The position numbers and the translations under genes are program-made. 64,000 bases of DNA from Nymphaea colorata. Its lineage: Eukaryota; Streptophyta; Magnoliopsida; Nymphaeales; Nymphaeaceae. The stretch lies in contig NC_045140.1 in the NCBI RefSeq assembly GCF_008831285.2, positions 28,228,131-28,292,130 of the forward strand, given 5' to 3'. This document shows positions 38,701-52,388 of the stretch, piece after piece (the stretch's first letter is position 1; every line of letters starts with the position of its first letter). The notes below the pieces were generated by a model. It made no database searches. It had not been told where the DNA came from and was given only the letters and a program-made list of their open reading frames with translations.

Positions 38701-41700
38701 TTTTACGCAATTTTTTGTATAGCTGTGTCCTGGTACCTGAGTTGTTTGGCACATACCGGAGTCCGTCCATGCCCCGTCTCCCCTTTGTACTTGCACCTAA
38801 GTCATGTAGCTTGGATTTCTCTGGATTTTACCAGGCCAATAGTAGACACTAGATTTTGATGGCTTATTAATGGGCTTTCTTTTCTTATTTTTTTTAGCAC
38901 ACCATTTACCTTCTTTGTAATCAGTCTGGAAAGTTTCCAATCCTAGATGGTGCTATACTGGAGTTGGTGGATAGCGGTTGGGTGGAAAAATTGTGCATAA
39001 AAAGTAACTCTTAATACATCTGACAAATGGAGAACCTTTGCAGCTTTTTCTTCTTTGGTGGAGGGGAAGCATGAAGAATTATCTACAACTGAACTGTCGG
39101 GTGGAGCTCGTATTCATTATATCTTCCAGTCCATCTTTGTAAAGAGCCTAGAGGTGCTAATCACTTCTACTATGTGATTTATTACGTGGCATTTAATGAT
39201 TGGTAAATTTAGCTCTAGCACTTTGACTATTTGATTGCAAGCTTTGCTAATGTTCTGTTTATGCGATACGTCTTTGTCTGATGCATTGACGAGTCCTTTT
39301 AACATATCCAAGTCAAATTCACTCTTGTTTTAGTAGTAAAGTTGAGAAAACTTGTCAAATATTGTCATCGTAGAAACTTATATGGAAGGTGCATCAAGGT
39401 GGTTCTTGATCTCTTTTGATCCTAATATGTTTTCGTCCTTTTCCAGGAAGTGGATCCTTGTGATGATTTGAGTGATGAAGACATTAGGACGACCATCCAA
39501 AATGCTGCTGGACCTAAAAATGCATTGTTTGTTCCCGAGGTGTGTAAATTTCATTGTGAATGTATGTGTGCTTGGAAGTAGTGCTATGCTTTTCTAATGT
39601 AGTTATATTCTTTATTTTGGATAAGGTGCCTTTTGAAGTCCTGGTGAGGAGGCAAATATGTCGTCTCCTAGATCCCAGCCTTCAGTGTGCCCGGTTTATT
39701 TATGATGAGTTAATTAAGGTAAGCCAGTCCCTTTGCCTGTTTGTTCATTTTGGATTTGTGGATGCTTTTTAGAAATAAAAATAATCTGGTAGCTTATCTT
39801 GGATTTGTAAAAGGTAAATAACTTCTGTGTGCTACAGATTAGCCATCTTTGCCAAACTAGTGAATTGCAACGCTTCCCAGTTCTCCGTAAACGCCTTGAT
39901 GAAGTTGTTGGCCAGACTCTAAGGGAAGGCTTGGGCCCTGCAGAGACGATGATTGGACACATCATAGAAATGGAGGTAGAAACAGTGTGAACTATTGCAA
40001 TATAGTGTCATTTCACACCTACTAGTTCAACATTTTGTATATAAAGTTTAATTTTCTTGGCACTCAAATTTGGATAGCGATGTCACACACTGGTGAGGAT
40101 AAGGTTGTGAGTCAATCAGAGCTGAGTTACTTCAGATTTTGTTAAACTTGATTTTGAATTGCGCTTCAAGATATGACCTATATCTGGCATATTTAAAGTG
40201 GATCTGGATCCGTCCCTGGTATAACTTAAAGGTTCAAAGTTTCAAACTATGAGTTGACAAGTTTTATTCTATCCTCATCGGCTATTAAGTAGTTGAGTTT
40301 CTAGGGTCCAAACATTAGACCGTAAACTGGATTTGACTTCAGTCAATTTTAGTTTGGGTCTGGCTCTGGGTCAGGTGCAAGCTGATCTGTGTTATGCTTC
40401 CTTGATGCTCCTTCTAGGGCTAAGCAACTCAAATTTTCAAGAATTTATACTTTTAGTGCCTAACGTAATTCATACTGATAAATCTACGCAAATATGATGA
40501 TGCTATTAATTGTATTTAAGGAAAAGCAAAATTCCAAAATTTCTATGTGAATAAATTTTGAGGAAATAAAATTTTTACTAAAATAACTATTTAAGGAAAA
40601 AGCTTTCCTTCTAGCAAATATCAAGTAGCCATAACTGGGTGGTTGTTAATGTGACAAAACCTATTATTTCATAGTTTTCCTCGTATTTTTCTTATTTTCA
40701 TGTTTATAGTTACCAAGCTTCCCAGTAAATTGATTTAAGTAGGAATCTTTTAGATTAATCTCCTCCAGTATATTAGGATCATTGGTCTTAGGGTTTCTTG
40801 CTTTGTTAATATTTATATGTGGTAGTGTTTTTTTTGCTGAAGTTTTCCAAATGTGAAAGTCAAAGGCTACTAAATGGCTGATCTGCTGGTACAGATGGAT
40901 TATATAAACACTTCACATCCAAATTTTATTGGCGGAAGTAAGGCAGTAGAGATTGCAGTTCAACAGTTTAAGTCTCGCACATTACTTCCTTCAATGCCAA
41001 AATTAAAGGTACTCATGTAGTTTTTGCTGGGAACAATGTGTTGCTGACTGCAACTGAAGACATTTTAAAATGATTATGGAGAGATTGTTGGTCATCACTA
41101 TGATTTCTATCAATGTTAGGTGCAGGATGCTGTAGATCCAGAGAAAATGATAGACAAGAATAAGAAGGGTCGATCCTTTTTTTCTAGATCAAGTTCTAAT
41201 GGAAATATTGCTGAGCAGGTCCTTGGGCTTTTCATTTCTCTTCTCTTTGAAAAGAAAATATAGTAAACAATAAAACAAATGTTACTATAAAAAATTATTG
41301 TGCTAAATGCCTTTCAAGGCAAGTCATTATTTTCCTTCACCTTATTTTTTTTTCTGATAGGTATCTCAGGATGTTCGACCAGTTGCAAACAATGAGAGGC
41401 CCAAATCATGTGGTAATGTGAATCTTTTTCTGTTTAAAGAGGCAAAAGTACTCTTTTTTTGTTTACAGTTGTACGTGAGTATTATAGTATTCCAGTATTT
41501 TGTGATATTTCTCTTGGAGTTTGATCTGATGATCATGTCTTTCTAGTTTTATGTGGCGAATTGACCTGTGACATGGTAATTTCTGAAAATTTAATGTTTT
41601 CAAGGCCTAGTTTGTGTTGCCTCAGGAATCAGGATTCTGCTTGCTTGACTTGTGACTTCATGACACAACTAAAAATTTGGTCTACTAGTCGAAGGATACT

Positions 41701-44700
41701 GTGAGAACTTTCTGTTGTTTAATTCCTTATTTTGTCAACTTAGGACACTCTGCCTTAGGTATCTTCAGATCGAGTCTAGTCCCAAAACCTGACAATGACA
41801 TGCCAGTTTTTTTACTGATTAAGATTTAAACAGGGGGTGCCCATGGTGGAAGTTGGCTGATATCATCAATATTTGGAGGCAGTGACGCCCATTCATCTAC
41901 TAAACAAGGATCAATCTACAACTCAAATAGTGATCTCCTTCCCAATATGGAGCTTCCGTCATCTATAATTCAACTGAAAGAGGTTTTCTTCCTTGCTGTA
42001 ATACACTTTGCAGTTGTGTGCTCAGTTTGTTTTGCTACATTAACATGTCATTTTCTCAGCCACCTGCTATGCTTAGACCATCAGCAACTCCTACGGAGGA
42101 AGAAGCTATTGAAATGGAAGTGACAAAGTTGCTTTTGAAGTCATATTTTGACGTTGTCAGAAAAAATATCGAAGACTATGTCCCTAAAGCAATCATGCAC
42201 TTTTTGGTAAGTGGTTTAGTTGTAAGATGGAGAGGGCTTTTGCTGTATGTTTATGCTTCTTCACGTAGCACACTGAGAATCAATATAAAGTTAAAAGCAA
42301 CCACAGTTATGCATAAATTCATTTGCTCCAGAAGTACAAAAGAAAAAACTGTATGGTCTTTCAAGGAGATGGCTTACATACTTGATTATGTTTGTTGAAG
42401 TTGACTGCATCATGCCAGCTTTGTAAGAAAGGTTGTACGTTGACCTTTAGAGGTTCAGATAGTTTAATCCATGATATTTTCTCCTTTGTTGGCGTATATG
42501 TGCTTTGGGTCAATTGCAGTTGATATTATTTGAGTTCTTCAATCTATATTGCCTTCAAAAAAATTGCATGGAAGCATTGGAATGGCATGATTCATTAGCA
42601 CCTAAAACGTCGCATTCAATCATTTTGCTATTTGTGCAATCCTTTTCCACTGGGAGTGGCTATTCATTAAGCATGTGTACTTAAAAGCCGAATGATAGGA
42701 GGAAGTTGCCAAGTATGTGGACTAATATGGATTCTCTAAAGTTTACTTGTTCAATCTGCTAATTTCAAGTTGTGTGTATTTGAAAGGACTTTTTTTCTCC
42801 TTCAGCTGTGTTACATGGGGTTTGTCCTGATTTCACTGGTAAAATCTGGAAGAGATACAAATGATAGGATAGAGGTGAGAATAACATGATTTCTGCAAAT
42901 GCTTTAGCTAAAAGTATGAAAATGCCTCTTTTGGGTTCATAGCTTGAACTGGGAGTAGGTCTAATCAGAACAGCTGAATGAAAAGATCGAACCTTGTCTC
43001 CCTTCCTAGTAATAACTAGGGAATGGTTCAACATCTAATGCAAATGCCTTTTGTAGGTCTGGCAATTTGGAGCTCATCTTTGGCGGTTAGCTTGATCTTC
43101 TATGGGCCATACAATATGTTATGATACACATCATGGCTATAGGGAAAATTTATATTAAATACCTGAGTTTCAAAGTGTATTGGTCTCATATCAGGTGCAA
43201 GTCATGACATGCTCCAGTTCTTAGATATGATTTGACATGTGATATATCCTAGAGTATGTCTTTATTTGGACTTAACTTTTGCCTCTCTCCAATTTAAGAT
43301 CTCATAACTTGTGTAGGGCTGACTCTTGAGAGTTTCATGAAAGGTATTTTTATGTGTTTGAGCCTTTGAGGTGAAAAAATAGAATTTGGGACGGATATTG
43401 TGCATGAAACAGAGTGCTTTGCTATAGGAGCCTACTTTTAACTCCGACATTCATAAACAACTTTGATTTTTGTCATGTTTTCTTTTTTCCCTTTTATTAT
43501 TGAGTTTCTTGAAAGGTACTTATACACGTTTGGGTGAAAGAATATGATTTGGGACTGAGATTGTGTATGAAACAGATTGCTTTGGTGTAAGAGCCTACTT
43601 TTAACTCAAGACTCATGAACAATTTTGATTTTGTTGCATCTCTTTTTTTTTTTGGCTATTCAGTTATTTGAGAGTGTAATTTTGTTTTAAAGCTTATTTT
43701 TGCTTTGAATTTCTTAAGAGTAATATGGACTATTTTTAATGGCAGGTGCAATATGTGCTTCATAGCATCATTTCTAGGTTACTACGTGACCTTTCGTGAA
43801 ATTGATGATTGTTTGGTGCATGATGTTGTCGTTTTTCAGATATTACCATTTTTCTTGCACTGGTTCTTCAGAATTTTTTCCTATTATCCTTTTCTATTAA
43901 AAGTTGAACCATTTATGGTATGTTCATAAACATCTTATTTTGGACACGGTTGATATGGATTATGATTCATGATGCATATTTTGCTTGGAGAATGTACTTT
44001 TCTTTTTCCTTGTCTCTTTGTTTCCTTTCCCTCCTATGCATGTTGCTTGATGTGATGATGTCATTTGCTGTCAGTAGGCTTGGTTCGACTTCTCAGATAT
44101 ATTAACATTCCGTCTGTTGCTCTAACAGCTTAGTTCAAAGTCATATATTACAAAAGGGTTTTAAGAAATCACTAGCACAAAACTATGTTTATAGCATGAA
44201 GCTACCAATTTATTCCTATTAAGGAGCCAATTCTGTGTGGAGGACGAGGAAATATAGAAGTATTGGACAGAATATGATGACACTTGACATTGAAGTCATG
44301 GTTATATTGCATTTACAGCTTTGGGAAACGAAGTATCCCATTGTAGTGGCAAAAATAGAAACAATACACTCAACTAAATCTGCCTTCTGCTGAACAATCT
44401 GACAGGCTCTTTTTAAGGCTAATCTGATGTGGTTAGGATGCTTTTGTTATGGAATGTGTGCTTTATTTGCTGAAAGTTACATAGCTTCAATCAAAGAGTA
44501 ATGATGCAGCTTTGTTCTTATGCAGGTCAATTATGCTAAACGAGATCTTCACAGTGTCTTCATCAGGGAATTGTATAGGTGATCTGGCTATAAGAAGACT
44601 ACAAAAATATGTTAAACTGATATTAGAATGCGAAGCTCTCCTGAAACATGTAGCAGTTCCCTTTTGCCCAGATTGTGGTGGTACTGTAATCTGGCCCTCT

Positions 44701-45311
44701 GAAGAGGCTAGGAAACAGAAAAGAATGAAAGTCGCCTAGGTGCAGAAATTTCATGACCTGATATTGACGGCAAAGGAGCCTGTCTTCTTTTAGCAAAACC
44801 AACCAGATGGGCATCTTCTTTCGTTTTGCTAGCCACAAACCCATTTGTCCATTTATTTTAGTGAAATGGAGGATACATACTGTTTTGTGATTCTTCATGA
44901 CTTGCTTTATCTGATGGCTCCTTCCTCATTGCAGAGAAAATCTATTTGAAGAGATGTTACAAGAGCCTGAAGAAATTGCCACCAAAAGAAAACAAAGCCG
45001 AGAAATGTTTCGGGTTTTGCAGCAAGCTTTCAGGGTAGGTACCCCTTCACTGAAGCTTCTACTTCTCAAATGAAAATCATTTTCCTTGGGAAAGACGTTT
45101 TGTCTAAGATATTTTATCTAGCCCCTTTCTGATTTTTGCCGTTTCTGGTTGAATTTTTTTGCCCTAGACATTGGATGAACTGCCACTTCATTCCGAAACA
45201 ATCGCAACGGGTTCTATGCTGGGTTCTGATTCCACTGGCTTGCCGAGGGTGCATGGGCTTCCTCAATCTTTTTATTCAACAGGAAATGGTGATGAGATAC
45301 TGCTTTCATGA
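32793..45311 (+). CDS. DRP3: Dynamin-related GTPase, DRP3 (DRP3A/DRP3B) type
   Basis: Twenty exons: 32793-33170, 35619-35901, 36022-36050, 36169-36270, 36713-36781, 36863-36922, 37227-37340, 37943-37991, 39044-39153, 39447-39539, 39626-39718, 39838-39975, 40895-41008, 41120-41218, 41361-41412, 41834-41982, 42060-42206, 44526-44578, 44935-45034, 45168-45311. They total 2376 nt (791 aa plus TGA), in phase throughout; Arabidopsis DRP3A/B are of similar size. GTPase motifs: GSQSSGKSS (54-62), GTDICTRRP (G2), DLPG (160-163), TKLD (229-232). Then comes the dynamin middle domain ([25 protein letters not shown]), a variable linker with FFSRSSSNG, and the GTPase effector domain ([31 protein letters not shown]). 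There is no PH or proline-rich domain, as expected for DRP3. The family assembles on mitochondria and peroxisomes and drives their fission. Start chosen at the first ATG of the conserved frame. Confidence 0.97.
35087..35452. repeat. Two-copy tandem duplication, 184-bp period, in DRP3 intron 1
   Basis: 35087-35270 and 35271-35452 are almost identical; by eye one base differs (ATATGTTGAAC versus ATATATTGAAC). It ends about 165 bases before exon 2. Confidence 0.9.
43331..43660. repeat. Diverged tandem duplication, about 172-bp period, in DRP3 intron 17
   Basis: AGTTTCATGAAAGG (43331) and AGTTTCTTGAAAGG (43503) start two copies that also share GAGCCTACTTTTAACTC and TTGGGAC. The copies differ at many sites, so this duplication is older than the one in intron 1. 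Confidence 0.6.
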
Positions 45312-47333
45312 CCATCCAAAAACCCATAAATGTAACATTGTTGAGAACATGTCGCTGCTGAGTTGCTATTTGAAGCTCCAAAAGCAATCCTTGACTTGAA
45401 GCCAGCTGCGGTGCGAAATCTGCTACTGCTAGACAAATTGTCCGTGCCCATGAATCAATGATATGGAGGTGCTTTTGGATGAGCTTGGGTTCTGATTGTG
45501 GCTTTCCTTTGAGTTCTCTTCATCAGTCTGGCTTTGGAACTCCTATACTTGACGACGTTGGTTCAGGTTCATCACCTATTAGATGAACCAGGCTTGGCCT
45601 GATTAGTTAATTTTGTGTTATTCATGCTATTATTTCTTATGTCCAATGACAAAAGAATTATGGGATGTAATGGAGGGGCTCCCTTGTATACAGAAACGCC
45701 CAAGTCCTTTTCTATTCTATTTTGGTGAACAGAAAGTTATGTATAGTTCACGTGGTTCTTGTCATGGAATCATCTTTTTCTGGTGCAAATTTCAAGCACA
45801 AATTCTTAACAAGTATGGAATGTATCTTAGCATATAGTTTTTTATTTCAGTTTTCATGTTCACTTGAAAACAGAAGTTGTAGTTCTGCTACCAGCAAAAC
45901 ATTCAGGGATATCTGGATGATGACTTGTCTTTCTGAAAGCATTTCATCCAGCTGTCAATGCCAAGCCACGTAAAGGAAAGTCGTAGGCTGTCTAAAAGAA
46001 GCAAGGAAAGCTTTTGATTTGAAAGAGCAATCAATTGAATGTAAAGCTCCCTTGTGGTGCAACCCTGCTGGGAGTAGGCAGTAATGTATTCTAAGAAAGA
46101 ATGCAAATGAATTCGAGTCCTTAGGTCTGCTAGGTCGTCGTGCTGGGAAACAATCTAAATGAAACTTTCACGAGCAAACTTCCAGATGAAAGGGGGCTGT
46201 GCCTGCATGCACGCATGGGTATACAAAGGGGATTGCCGATTGCTGGCACGATGTATCCTCCACGTTCTCTTATGCAGTTGCATAAACCTGTGTGCGTGTG
46301 GATGCAAACGCTACAAGTGTCTCTCTGTTGGCATAATTTGACAATCATCTGCCAACCACCAGCTTGTCTTACAAGAAAAGCACAAACCGAACTTAGGACT
46401 TGCCACTGTTTTTAAGCATTTATGATTCATGTTTATATGCAATCATGTACTTAATTGCTTTCCACGTGATTGTACTATCTTGAATCTTCCGTGTACCTGC
46501 ACGCTCATGTGCACAGGCATACGGGTTTGCAGGCTGGTTCATTTCAACCCAAAAGCATTTTAAGTTGAGGTGTCTCAACGGTCGGGTCGCAAGACTGGGT
46601 ATAAAACAAGACTCGTCAATCCCATCCGAAAGTAATCAGACAAATCAAGTCTCTACCTTTCAGACCCAACAAAGTTTTTGAATTTTTTTTTTTTGATACG
46701 GAAGATGATTCTCCGAGAGGTTCAAGAAGAGACGCCCTTTGAGATTTTATGTTTGGAAAACGATTACCTAATGTAGAACGGGTGATGATAAGCATGACAT
46801 GCAAAGTTTAGTGGTTACTGGAAAAAATTGCCATTGATCTTATGGTAAATCAGTCCTTGACTGGCCCGAGGCCTGTACCATAATTGGTCGGTTTGAGTGT
46901 CACATGACAACGTGTTCTTAGTTGGATTCCTATGACTGCTAATCCTTTAAATTGCAAATAGTGACATACACAACACTTAAGGGGCGTACTGTAGGACCAC
47001 CAAAGTCTTGAAACAGTCATGAAGGTGAGGGTAGGGGGGAGGGATAGCTTTGCCTCTCATGGTCCGCTGGTCCCTGGCCAAAATTCAACACTTAATTTTT
47101 CAACTGTGATTAAAACAATGTATACCTGGTGCAGGGAGACAGTAGTCTTTTGCTCCTTCATATGCGAATAGTGCCATTTGAGCTCTGCACACTGCATACA
47201 CATATGAAAGAAGCATTGGGACAAAGGAATACGTTTCTTGTAAATAATAATCAAGTCACTGGCTTTCATGTAAATTCTAAATGACATGAAGGGCCTAAAG
47301 TTTGCATGATTTTGCAATAGAAGGGTTCCTCAT
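45312..47333. other. 3' flank of DRP3 and intergenic DNA
   Basis: The near part is presumably 3' UTR. Poly(T) runs lie near 46681. No open frame here resembles a known protein. Confidence 0.4.
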
Positions 47334-47742
47334 AGGGATGTCAATATATCTGATTTGGATCAGTATCTTATTGAACCGATAAAAAAAAAATCAGATATTG
47401 AAAAAAATTTAATATCTGATTAGAAAATAGGTTTGGATTCAGATTTAAGAAATGACATCCGATCGGATTTAGATACCGATTCTGATTGAATTTATTTTTA
47501 GACAAATATCTTATATCTACTGCTCTTACATTTTGAAAATTGGTAAAATTCGGTTCAAAATTAAGATTCAGATTTAGATATGAATATAAAAATTGGATTT
47601 GGATTGTAAAATCAAATTTTGGGTTTGGATTCAGATATGACTTTTCTTTATGCATACTCAAATCCAAATTCAAATCCGAATATCAAAAAAAAAAAAAAAA
47701 CAAATATATTTAGGGGTGTTTTCGATCCGAATCCGATCTTCC
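47334..47742. mobile_element. Fold-back element, second copy of the AGGGATGTCAA type
   Basis: It starts AGGGATGTCAATATATC exactly like the element at 2936 and has the same self-complementary GGATTC/GAATCC interior, but it is more diverged. The right end (near CCGAATCCGATCTTCC) lacks a clear TTGACATCC. It contains a 16-base poly(A). Confidence 0.55.
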
Positions 47743-47967
47743 TCATGCAGGAATGAACCTAGGCTACAACAACTTACCGGCTGATGACATAGGACGTGCT
47801 CTTTGAAACAACAATTTACTGGTACATATGCACAAGAAGTCCGAACAGGGCACTTCTTGGGAAAGCGCATGCAGGCGAAAGAGGCTTAAACATCAGGAAT
47901 CTTCATCTGCCGAGTGCCCATCCTTCCTTTGCTTTTAAAATTGGAATCTGGCCTTTTTGTTGCATAG

Positions 47968-48234
47968 TATCACCAAAGAGATTGTAGGCCATACTCATGA
48001 AGTTGCAGCAAATGTTGATGAGTGTTCTAGAGGAACGTTTGATGCATCTGGTTCATCATTGTTTGAAGAACTGGGCTTATACTACATTGGCCCAGTCGAT
48101 AGCCACTATATTGAAGATCTACAAACCTTTTTTGAGAAGGTGACGGCCATGCCAGCAAGGGTTCGTGCTTATTCACATAGCTGCAGAAAAAGGAAAGGGA
48201 TATCCACACGCGGAAGTGATAACTGGCAAACCGC
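47968..48234 (+). pseudogene. Frameshifted fragment of 1-deoxy-D-xylulose-5-phosphate synthase (DXS)
   Basis: Frame one reads [18 protein letters not shown] and [19 protein letters not shown], strongly like the conserved [15 protein letters not shown] region of plant DXS, the thiamine-diphosphate enzyme that starts the plastid MEP isoprenoid pathway. Near 48158-48165 the frame breaks. The homology continues in another frame from 48165 ([18 protein letters not shown]). An intronic acceptor-like TGCATAG precedes 47968, so this looks like one exon (or two) of a former gene rather than a retrocopy. The rest of DXS, including the ThDP and transketolase parts, was not found nearby. GH of GPVDGH is SH here. 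Confidence 0.85.
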
Positions 48235-48239
48235 AAGTT

Positions 48240-51200
48240 AAGATACGGCCAATATTTTCTTCATTTTCGATCATTTGATTTGACTTGATTAGGATTCTTC
48301 CATGGATATCTGACTCTTCCTTCATTTCACAGCAGGGGTTGTCATGTTTGAACCTAAAAATGAGCAATTACTACCCAGATGGAAACTGAGGTTCTGGTTT
48401 TGTTACTTCATTTCAGTGAAAGGTAATTGCTACCAGCAGAAATGGGAGACTTGGTGTGGCGTCCTCATGTTGTGAAATGAGATAACATTGATCTTTTCCG
48501 TCATCTTAGGTGAGTTCTGATAATCCTTCTTCATAAAAAAATGAAGACGTATAACTGTAGCTAAAATGAAATTGAATGCTTAGTACAAGATTGAAACCTA
48601 GGAATATATGAGTGCTTATTAGCCTGACCTTCACAAGTCATCTCATTTTTTCATGTCTCAAGAACAAAAGCCATTTTAACCAATGGTCTGATTTGAAGTC
48701 CGTTGATGGAATACATAAAAGGTAAACCCAGAGGAAGTCTGGCCATACGTTTCAACTCCAAATGGCAGTCATTGTAGAGTAGCGAAGGAATAGATGATTC
48801 TTAGATTCATACATCCACCAATGCTGTCGAAGATTGAGAAGCATTACAGCAAAATACTTGAATTTTTTTAGTTTTGGCAGCCAGTATGCCCAATGTTTCC
48901 GCCTATGAGTTCATTAAAGTACAAATGGACCTAAGCTTGAACAAAGTACAACCAGCGACTAACATTGGATTAGATCCAAAATTCAACGGACAATAGGTCC
49001 ATATGACCTGCAATTAATTTAAAAGTTGAGGCCATAAATGCAATCTTAACTGCACTCGCTTTGAAATATCGAAATATTAGGTCATGATTTTTGGGATTGC
49101 ACAAAAAAAATTGGCTGGTTTTGCATAGTTGGTCTTCATAATGAGTCCACTTCATGGCAGAGTTTGAAGAACAAAATTGGGGTAAAATCTGACTTCAATC
49201 ATAAATCCAGATTGTGAACCTGATGTGCACAGATGTTGAATCATCCCAATCCACTATAATTCAAGAACTCAGAACTGCCAATGCACAAGTATTAGTATAA
49301 AAACGTTTATGAATTTAACAGAACGAATTTGTTAGAACTATTTTCCAACCAACAAGAGCTCCATCCACCAGGCCAAGGACATACAAGACAGATTTCTTGG
49401 CATCCTTTTAGTCCAACATCGTCTCTGAAAAATAGTCACAGGCAAAACGTGTACAGTGTTTGCCCAGAAGAGAAGGCATTATGCATGTGGAATGCAAATG
49501 GAAATTAAGCTCTGGTATGTATTCTGCAAGGGATTGGTCCAACGCTAGGGCACCTTTGAATGGTACAATGTAACCGGACCATGACAGGCCTAGTTGGGGC
49601 ACCACAATATAAATCTCAGATTTGAGTTCATATGATCCATCAGACCATCTCCTCATAGTGCGGTGAATTGATTGTCAGGTGATCGTTCGATATTATCCCA
49701 ACAACATGTGAAATTAAAATCCAGAAGATACGTGAACCCAACAACATGTGAAATTAAAATTCAAAACTTTTGCACAGACGTTGTGTCCAATTAGTTGAGT
49801 GTGGGAACGACTACTCTCAATCTCGTCCGTTCACAATGTTTGCCATGATGGGTCTAACATCCTGTTGATTTACTACTCTATATGGCCGTGCCTGTTTGCA
49901 TAGCATACAAGGGCAATCAAACGCATGGTGAGGAAGTCGAGGACATCCTTCCCCACCACGCAAGTCTAAAGCTTTAAGAAAGAGTGAAAAATGTTGGAGG
50001 ATGAGATGTTCAACTTTGTGTACAAGACTGAGGGGTTCTAAATCCACCATTATAGCCCTTCACCGTAGTAGTAATCTTGGAATCAAAGATGCCCCTCGGG
50101 GTCTAAACTCCGTTTCTAGGATACCATCAAGATGGACTCCTCAACCAGCCCACGTGATGAGCTTGCCCGCGGCCTCTACGTTCATACCCCATCCAACAAA
50201 CTTCCAAAGTATACAAACCAAAAATTTATATCTATATTTTTTCTTGGTATCTCAAAAGCGCTATTAAATCACTATCTTGGATGTATAAATACGCTTTTAT
50301 AGTCCATAAATGTTACAGAAGTTTTGAAATGGTTCAATTTAAAGTTTTTACTTGTTACAAATCCAATAAGTCTTTTTCAATTACGAAGATCGCCTCCATA
50401 TGATTAAAATTTTGAAAAAGAAGACCTTAAGAAAGTGTGATCGCACACTTGCGTTGTAATTTAAACAATTGTTCTTCCAACCCTCCCTCCCCCTAAAAGG
50501 AGGAGGACGAGAGAGGAGCAGTTAGCTGTTTGGGTCAATTGGCATTTCTTGCCAGGGAGTCAGAAGACGGGTCAACTACTTCCATGCTGGAGGCGACGAA
50601 ACGAAGGGACTCCCCATATCATGTACAAGTGGGACCCAGGAAAGTGCTGACTAGTGAACCTTTTATGGGGCCGTTAGGTTTAGGCGATGGGACGGTCCAC
50701 GTCGAGGATAAAAACAAGGCGATGGCCATCTTTGCTTCCACGGACCCTTTCAAAGCACATATAAATATATTGAGGGATACCACGCCCCTGTGCAGGCCCC
50801 CGTGGGGGTAGGCGTACCAACCCCCCCGATACAACTAGAACTCAATTTTTCTCCGCCACTCTACTGATCACATCACCTGTGACTAGGGGTGCAAGTGGAT
50901 CAAATGTAGATTGAGATTGCTACGAAAAGAAAAGAAAAGGCCTCAAACCGAACCATCCATTTGAATTTTACACCTGTGACCAACTGATCTTTACCTAGTC
51001 CAATATCTTTCTTTGAACTTGACAGTTGCTTCTACAAGGTCATGTTTGATTGCCTGAACCACTGGTGAAGGAAGGTTAAATCCAAAAGCCTCCGGAGGAG
51101 AGAGGTCCCACTCTCTTTGCGCCATCTTAGGGTGAAAGTACACCCTGATGGCCGTGCACCTCCTGCAATCAAACATGGCCTGAGTCTCAAATGCACTTCG

Positions 51201-51520
51201 ATCTGGCTTGAGGAAGATGAGTAACCGATACAAGGGGCAGGTGCTGCTAGGCTAGTCGGTCTCTGGGGGAAGAGGGAGCAGCGTTCGTAGTGAGCCCGAG
51301 TGAACTCTACACCCAGACTGGATCGGGTGCGTCCAGCCACCTACCCCCATCGGAGGCGAGCCACTGTCAGGTGAATCACTCATTGAAAATGATTTTCCGC
51401 GTCCGCCCGCCATCTCATGGAAGATGGAGGCGGATCGAGATAAAACATTGTAATACAGAAAAAGGAAAGAAGACAACGTGACAAGAACTGAACTTGCTCG
51501 CGGGGTTCATTAAGAGCAAA
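48240..51520. other. Gene-poor DNA
   Basis: No recognised gene. Open frames at 50530-50811 (93 codons) and 51032-51340 (minus) lack conserved features. 49690-49760 holds a short direct repeat (CCCAACAACATGTGAAATTA twice). Confidence 0.4.
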
Positions 51521-51766
51521 ACCTGAGATGTTCACCAATTTCAGTCAGCAGCCAAGGATTGTAGCGCCCCTCGAGTCTCCCCTACCTCAGTTTCATATCC
51601 GTTACGGGATGAACGGGTCGTCTCTTCTATTCAACAATGGAGCATCCAGCCGGGCCGGCTTCCATCTGAATTCTGTTTTACTCCTGTCGCCTGCTTTTGC
51701 CAAAAAAGAAGACAGAGAGGGAGGTGTTTTTTGGAAATGTTTGCATGGAAGAATCGTCAGATATGT

Positions 51767-51801
<35 letters not shown>

Positions 51802-52012
51802 TGGCTTCTGATTCCTCGCTCGTCTTTCTTTTGTGCTTTTGCTTTTCTTCCTTTTTTTCTTTTTTTGGGTTTGTTTTTCTGTCCTCACTCCTTCCTTCCC
51901 TACCGACTCCTTGTTTTTGCCCACGCTTTTGCTTTACGCACCCCTCTTCACCGACTGGCTCTCCGAATTCTTTGACCGTCATCGGATTCCTGCTGCATTC
52001 CTTCCCCTGGCC

Positions 52013-52053
<41 letters not shown>

Positions 52054-52260
52054 GCGCGTTTCTGGACATCTTTCTTTCATAAATTTCTCCAGATCTGAAA
52101 CCCTAGAGTAGTTAGTGTTAAAATTAATACAAATCTCAAAGCTGAAAACATGAACTCAATTCACACACATATATCAATTCAAATATTCAAACAGGGCAAT
52201 TTATATAGAAGGAAGAAAAGGAAATAAAAAATAAAGAGAAGAATAAACTTTCAAACTTTC
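51521..52260. repeat. Low-complexity region: (GA)n, polypyrimidine, (CT)n(CA)n
   Basis: (GA)n at about 51766-51800, T/C-rich DNA to 52010, then (CT)n running into (CA)n at 52013-52051. The long open frames on both strands here are products of the low-complexity sequence. A telo-box-like AAACCCTAG lies at 52100. Confidence 0.7.
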
Positions 52261-52388
52261 ATCAAGTTACAGTATTACGAAATTTCATTCCAAGCGCCAG
52301 ATCTCGCCGGAGGAGACTGCTTTCCTGGCCGGAGCATTAGCATCCGAGGCGTGTACACGAGAATCTGGCGGTTCCATCAACAGAAAAT

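Noticed and set aside
51528-52111. Frames of 155 and 184 codons on opposite strands, and another frame starting in a (GA)n leader
   Set aside because: They consist of (GA)n, (CT)n(CA)n and polypyrimidine translation. No domain or signal peptide is convincing, and length here reflects low complexity.
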